A DNA stretch of 64,000 bases. Source: a virus. The position numbers were made by a program, and so were the translations under genes. The stretch spans positions 1 through 64,000 of the IMG/VR virus record IMGVR_UViG_3300009103_000026; one strand, 5' to 3'. Within the stretch, counting starts at the first letter, position 1; the number at the start of each line of letters is the position of its first letter. Below the pieces are notes generated by a model. The model was not told where the DNA came from and did not search any database. It was given only the letters and a program-made list of their open reading frames with translations. Positions 61,940 through 64,000 of this stretch are shown here, piece by piece.

Positions 61940-62243
61940 CTTTCATTATGTTTCGCATAATTATTTTGTGAAAAAATAATGCGTACTCCTCTTCTTTACC
62001 GTGAATTCTATCATGACATCTTTTACATAGCGTTATACCATTATTTGTATTAAATCTGACATGGGAGTCGTCCGCCCATTTCTTTATGTGATGAGCATTA
62101 AGTTTCTTTGAAGATCCGCAGTCGGGCCATTGACACGAATAGCCATCTCTGGCAAAAACCTTCTTTCTCCATTCCACATACTTTGGATCGTCAAAATTCC
62201 TAGTATGACTGCGTTTCCAGTGGCGCCTCTTGCGACGATTCAT
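61926..62243 (-). CDS. HNH endonuclease
   Basis: Encodes 105 residues. A basic N terminus leads to Trp-Arg-Lys-Lys-Val-Phe-Ala-Arg-Asp-Gly-Tyr-Ser-Cys-Gln, then Leu-Asn-Ala-His-His-Ile-Lys-Lys-Trp and Asn-Asn-Gly-Ile-Thr-Leu-Cys-Lys-Arg-Cys-His-Asp. These are the zinc-bound HNH elements, with four Cys and the His-His pair. Next to the terminase, HNH proteins often take part in DNA cleavage during packaging. The start overlaps the GDP-mannose dehydratase gene by 44 nt and its ribosome binding site is weak. The HNH domain is clear. Confidence 0.8.
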   Translation of the reverse strand: MNRRKRRHWKRSHTRNFDDPKYVEWRKKVFARDGYSCQWPDCGSSKKLNAHHIKKWADDSHVRFNTNNGITLCKRCHDRIHGKEEEYALFFHKIIMRNIMKDDKE

Positions 62244-63300
62244 GTTTTAAGTCTGACCTCACCATTCTTTTTACTAAGTCGGTAAAATTAATTTCTGGCT
62301 GCCAATCCAAATGTCTTAACGCTTTAGAATATGACCCCTTAAGAAATTCAACTTCTGCCGGTCTATAAAACTCAGGGTCTATAACGACATATGATTCATA
62401 ATTCTTTATATTCACACGATTGAAAGCCTCTTTTAAAAAGTCTCTTACCGAGTATGTCTCTCCAGTAGCTACTACGTAATCGTCTGAGACATCTTGCTGT
62501 AGCATCAGCCACATTGCGCGAACATAATCTTCAGCATGTCCCCAATCCCGGTACGCATCTAAATTACCTAAACGAAGTTTTGGAAATGTCTTAGGGCTAT
62601 TTCTTGGTATACAAATTTCTTCTTTCTCTAATATCAAATCGTTAGGTAAAACATTATGCTCTTTCTTCCATGCTACAAATTTCGCAATCCATTTTGTTAT
62701 CTTTCTTGTTACAAAACTCTCTCCCCTTCTCTCACTTTCATGATTAAACAAGATACCACAACTTCCATGAATTCCATAAGACTCTCTATAGGTATGAACT
62801 AAGTTATGCGCTGCCATTTTAGCTACGGCATAAGGAGAACGAGGAGCAAACCGAGTTTCTTCGTCTTGATACCCATATTCATTAACGCTATCTCCAAACA
62901 TTTCGCTAGTAGAGGCTTGATAAAAGCGAATATCAGAATTTATGCTACGAACAGATTCCAAAATATTCAAAACCCCACCGAGATTTACTTCAAAGGTTGC
63001 AGAGGGTTGTTTAAAGGAAGTTCCTACATGGCTCTGTGCTGCTAAGTTATAACATTCTGCTATCTCCGGCGTAGACAGATATTCCTGTATAATATTAGCA
63101 ACAGAAGCAGCGTCTGTAATATCTCCCTCAACCAAAGTAAAGTTTTCGTGCTGCCTTACATAGTTGCCAATTCTTTCGGTTGTGTCAACACTGGACCGTC
63201 TCTTAACAGCCACCACATGATAATCTTTTTTAAGTAGTAGTTCAGAAAGATAAGAACCATCTTGTCCTGTGGCCCCAAAAATTACAGCAGTTTTGTTCAT
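62200..63300 (-). CDS. gmd: GDP-mannose 4,6-dehydratase
   Basis: Encodes 366 residues of an extended short-chain dehydrogenase. The NADP-binding loop is Gly-Ala-Thr-Gly-Gln-Asp-Gly (9-15), followed by Arg-Arg-Ser-Ser near 34-37. Ala-Ser-Thr-Ser-Glu-Met-Phe-Gly (129-136) and Tyr-Ala-Val-Ala-Lys with Y157 and K161 give the catalytic set. It converts GDP-mannose to GDP-4-keto-6-deoxymannose, the precursor of fucose, rhamnose and other deoxy sugars. Length is normal. It lies far from the other sugar genes at the left, but a circularly permuted genome would bring the two ends closer. Product specificity beyond the keto sugar cannot be read. Confidence 0.9.
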   Translation of the reverse strand: MNKTAVIFGATGQDGSYLSELLLKKDYHVVAVKRRSSVDTTERIGNYVRQHENFTLVEGDITDAASVANIIQEYLSTPEIAECYNLAAQSHVGTSFKQPSATFEVNLGGVLNILESVRSINSDIRFYQASTSEMFGDSVNEYGYQDEETRFAPRSPYAVAKMAAHNLVHTYRESYGIHGSCGILFNHESERRGESFVTRKITKWIAKFVAWKKEHNVLPNDLILEKEEICIPRNSPKTFPKLRLGNLDAYRDWGHAEDYVRAMWLMLQQDVSDDYVVATGETYSVRDFLKEAFNRVNIKNYESYVVIDPEFYRPAEVEFLKGSYSKALRHLDWQPEINFTDLVKRMVRSDLKHESSQEAPLETQSY

Positions 63301-63301
63301 C

Positions 63302-63985
63302 TTATTCTTTATCCTTTTTAAGAATTGTATCAGGTGTCAACATAGGCATATCTACTATTTTATCTTCATACGTATGATATTCAGAAAGCTGCTCAGTAGA
63401 TTTATCGGAAGCAACTCTCATCAGTTCCAAGTCTCGTCCCTCTCTCTCTCTGATAGATTCGTCTTCAAGCATTCTTATCAGCCCTATCCAGCTAGTCTTC
63501 CCATCCTCAACGCGCTTTAGTCTCTGATCTCTCGTTGCCTTTAAGTCTTTAGAAAGAGCCTTCGATTCATTAGAAAGTTTCGTATACTCATTGGTATAAG
63601 ATGTCTGGGAGCTTCTGGCCATGGAAAGCTGTGTTTCTAGATTCATGATCCTATCAGAATTTCTTTCCCCGAGCGGCCTCGCATATTCTTCCTGAATGAA
63701 ATCATCTAGTCTCTCTATTTCCTGCATACATCTTTTTCTTTCAACCATAGAACGGTTGATCAATATTTCCGTAGTAATCAGCTGTTTAATTTGCAGCTCT
63801 TCGGTGGGCAGTATGTCTTCTCTAAATTGTTGAACCAGATCTATCCAAATTGATTCAAAATAAATCAGTTCATTTTCCGTAAGCTGTTTTTCCACCTCTT
63901 TCCAATAAACCCTATTTCTGAGCTTCTTTCTTAGATCGGTCTCTGTTCTCTCTTTGTCAGACATGCCAACATAAGATAAGGACAT
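63302..63985 (-). CDS. Coiled-coil protein, possible terminase small subunit
   Basis: Encodes 227 residues. The body is long helices: Glu-Lys-Gln-Leu-Thr-Glu-Asn-Glu (33-40), then Ile-Glu-Arg-Leu-Asp-Asp-Phe-Ile, and a heptad-rich stretch near 110-160 (Leu-Glu-Thr-Gln-Leu-Ser-Met-Ala). Small terminase subunits of large phages often show this helical form, and the gene is in the packaging operon, but no DNA-binding helix-turn-helix can be named. A later ATG at 63964 is a possible start. It is followed by gmd after 1 nt. Confidence 0.45.
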   Translation of the reverse strand: MSLSYVGMSDKERTETDLRKKLRNRVYWKEVEKQLTENELIYFESIWIDLVQQFREDILPTEELQIKQLITTEILINRSMVERKRCMQEIERLDDFIQEEYARPLGERNSDRIMNLETQLSMARSSQTSYTNEYTKLSNESKALSKDLKATRDQRLKRVEDGKTSWIGLIRMLEDESIREREGRDLELMRVASDKSTEQLSEYHTYEDKIVDMPMLTPDTILKKDKE

Positions 63986-64000
63986 ATTTTCAATATGCTT

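Noticed and set aside
1-64000. tRNA genes, CRISPR arrays, integrase/attachment sites, insertion sequences
   Set aside because: No cloverleaf in the few spacers, no regular repeat-spacer pattern, no recombinase or transposase ORF; all spacers are short (below about 140 nt).

Overview
The window is a stretch of a tailed double-stranded DNA phage genome (Caudoviricetes), not a cellular chromosome. The evidence is a complete morphogenesis set on the minus strand: large terminase, portal, prohead protease with scaffold, HK97-fold-type major capsid protein, head-tail connectors, tail tube, tape measure and giant tail-tip proteins. Genes are packed with 1-4 nt overlaps (TAATG, ATGA) and purine-rich ribosome binding sites. 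There is no tRNA, rRNA, integrase or CRISPR array. No tail sheath gene is recognisable, and the tape measure is enormous, so a long flexible (siphovirus-like) tail is the best inference. The host cannot be read from the sequence. Base composition is moderate to AT-rich, apart from a GC-rich island inside the tape measure gene.

Plus strand, 1-7738: an operon-like run of sugar and nucleotide-sugar genes (partial gene, glycosyltransferase-like and methyltransferase-like proteins, a sugar-nucleotide pyrophosphorylase-like protein) leads into a DNA-transaction set. That set is a Vsr/DUF559-like nuclease with helix-turn-helix and NUMOD3-like segments, a SAP-domain annealase-like protein, a putative ssDNA-binding protein and a small PD-(D/E)XK nuclease. 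A small membrane-anchored coiled-coil protein lies on the opposite strand between the last two.

Minus strand, 63985-7843, in transcription order: coiled-coil protein (possible small terminase), GDP-mannose 4,6-dehydratase, HNH nuclease, ERCC4-type nuclease, small ORF, terminase, portal, mini-metallopeptidase-like protein, prohead protease/scaffold, decoration protein, major capsid protein (followed by a terminator), and fibre. Then comes a glycan cassette (glycosyltransferase, sulfotransferase-like, pyruvyltransferase, GT34-like glycosyltransferase), followed by adhesin-like proteins (beta-helix, LamG, C1q-like), connectors, tail tube (its terminator lies just downstream), tail assembly proteins, the tape measure in two frames, and three tail-tip proteins, two of them over 2,100 residues.

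Points most worth attention: (1) the tape measure is split by a frame change confined to 13 nt, and rejoined it would be about 3,574 residues; (2) a perfect HEXXHXXGXXH metzincin zinc signature sits in a 2,307-residue tail protein that also carries G-x-G-Y repeats and a zinc-ribbon-like C terminus; (3) a recurring intergenic GGTGTATWWT motif precedes tail tube, portal, protease and membrane-protein genes and is a candidate phage promoter; (4) a scaffold gene appears nested in frame inside the protease gene; (5) a sulfotransferase/pyruvyltransferase/glycosyltransferase cassette is embedded among virion fibre genes. All functional calls come from reading motifs by eye; none were tested by database search.
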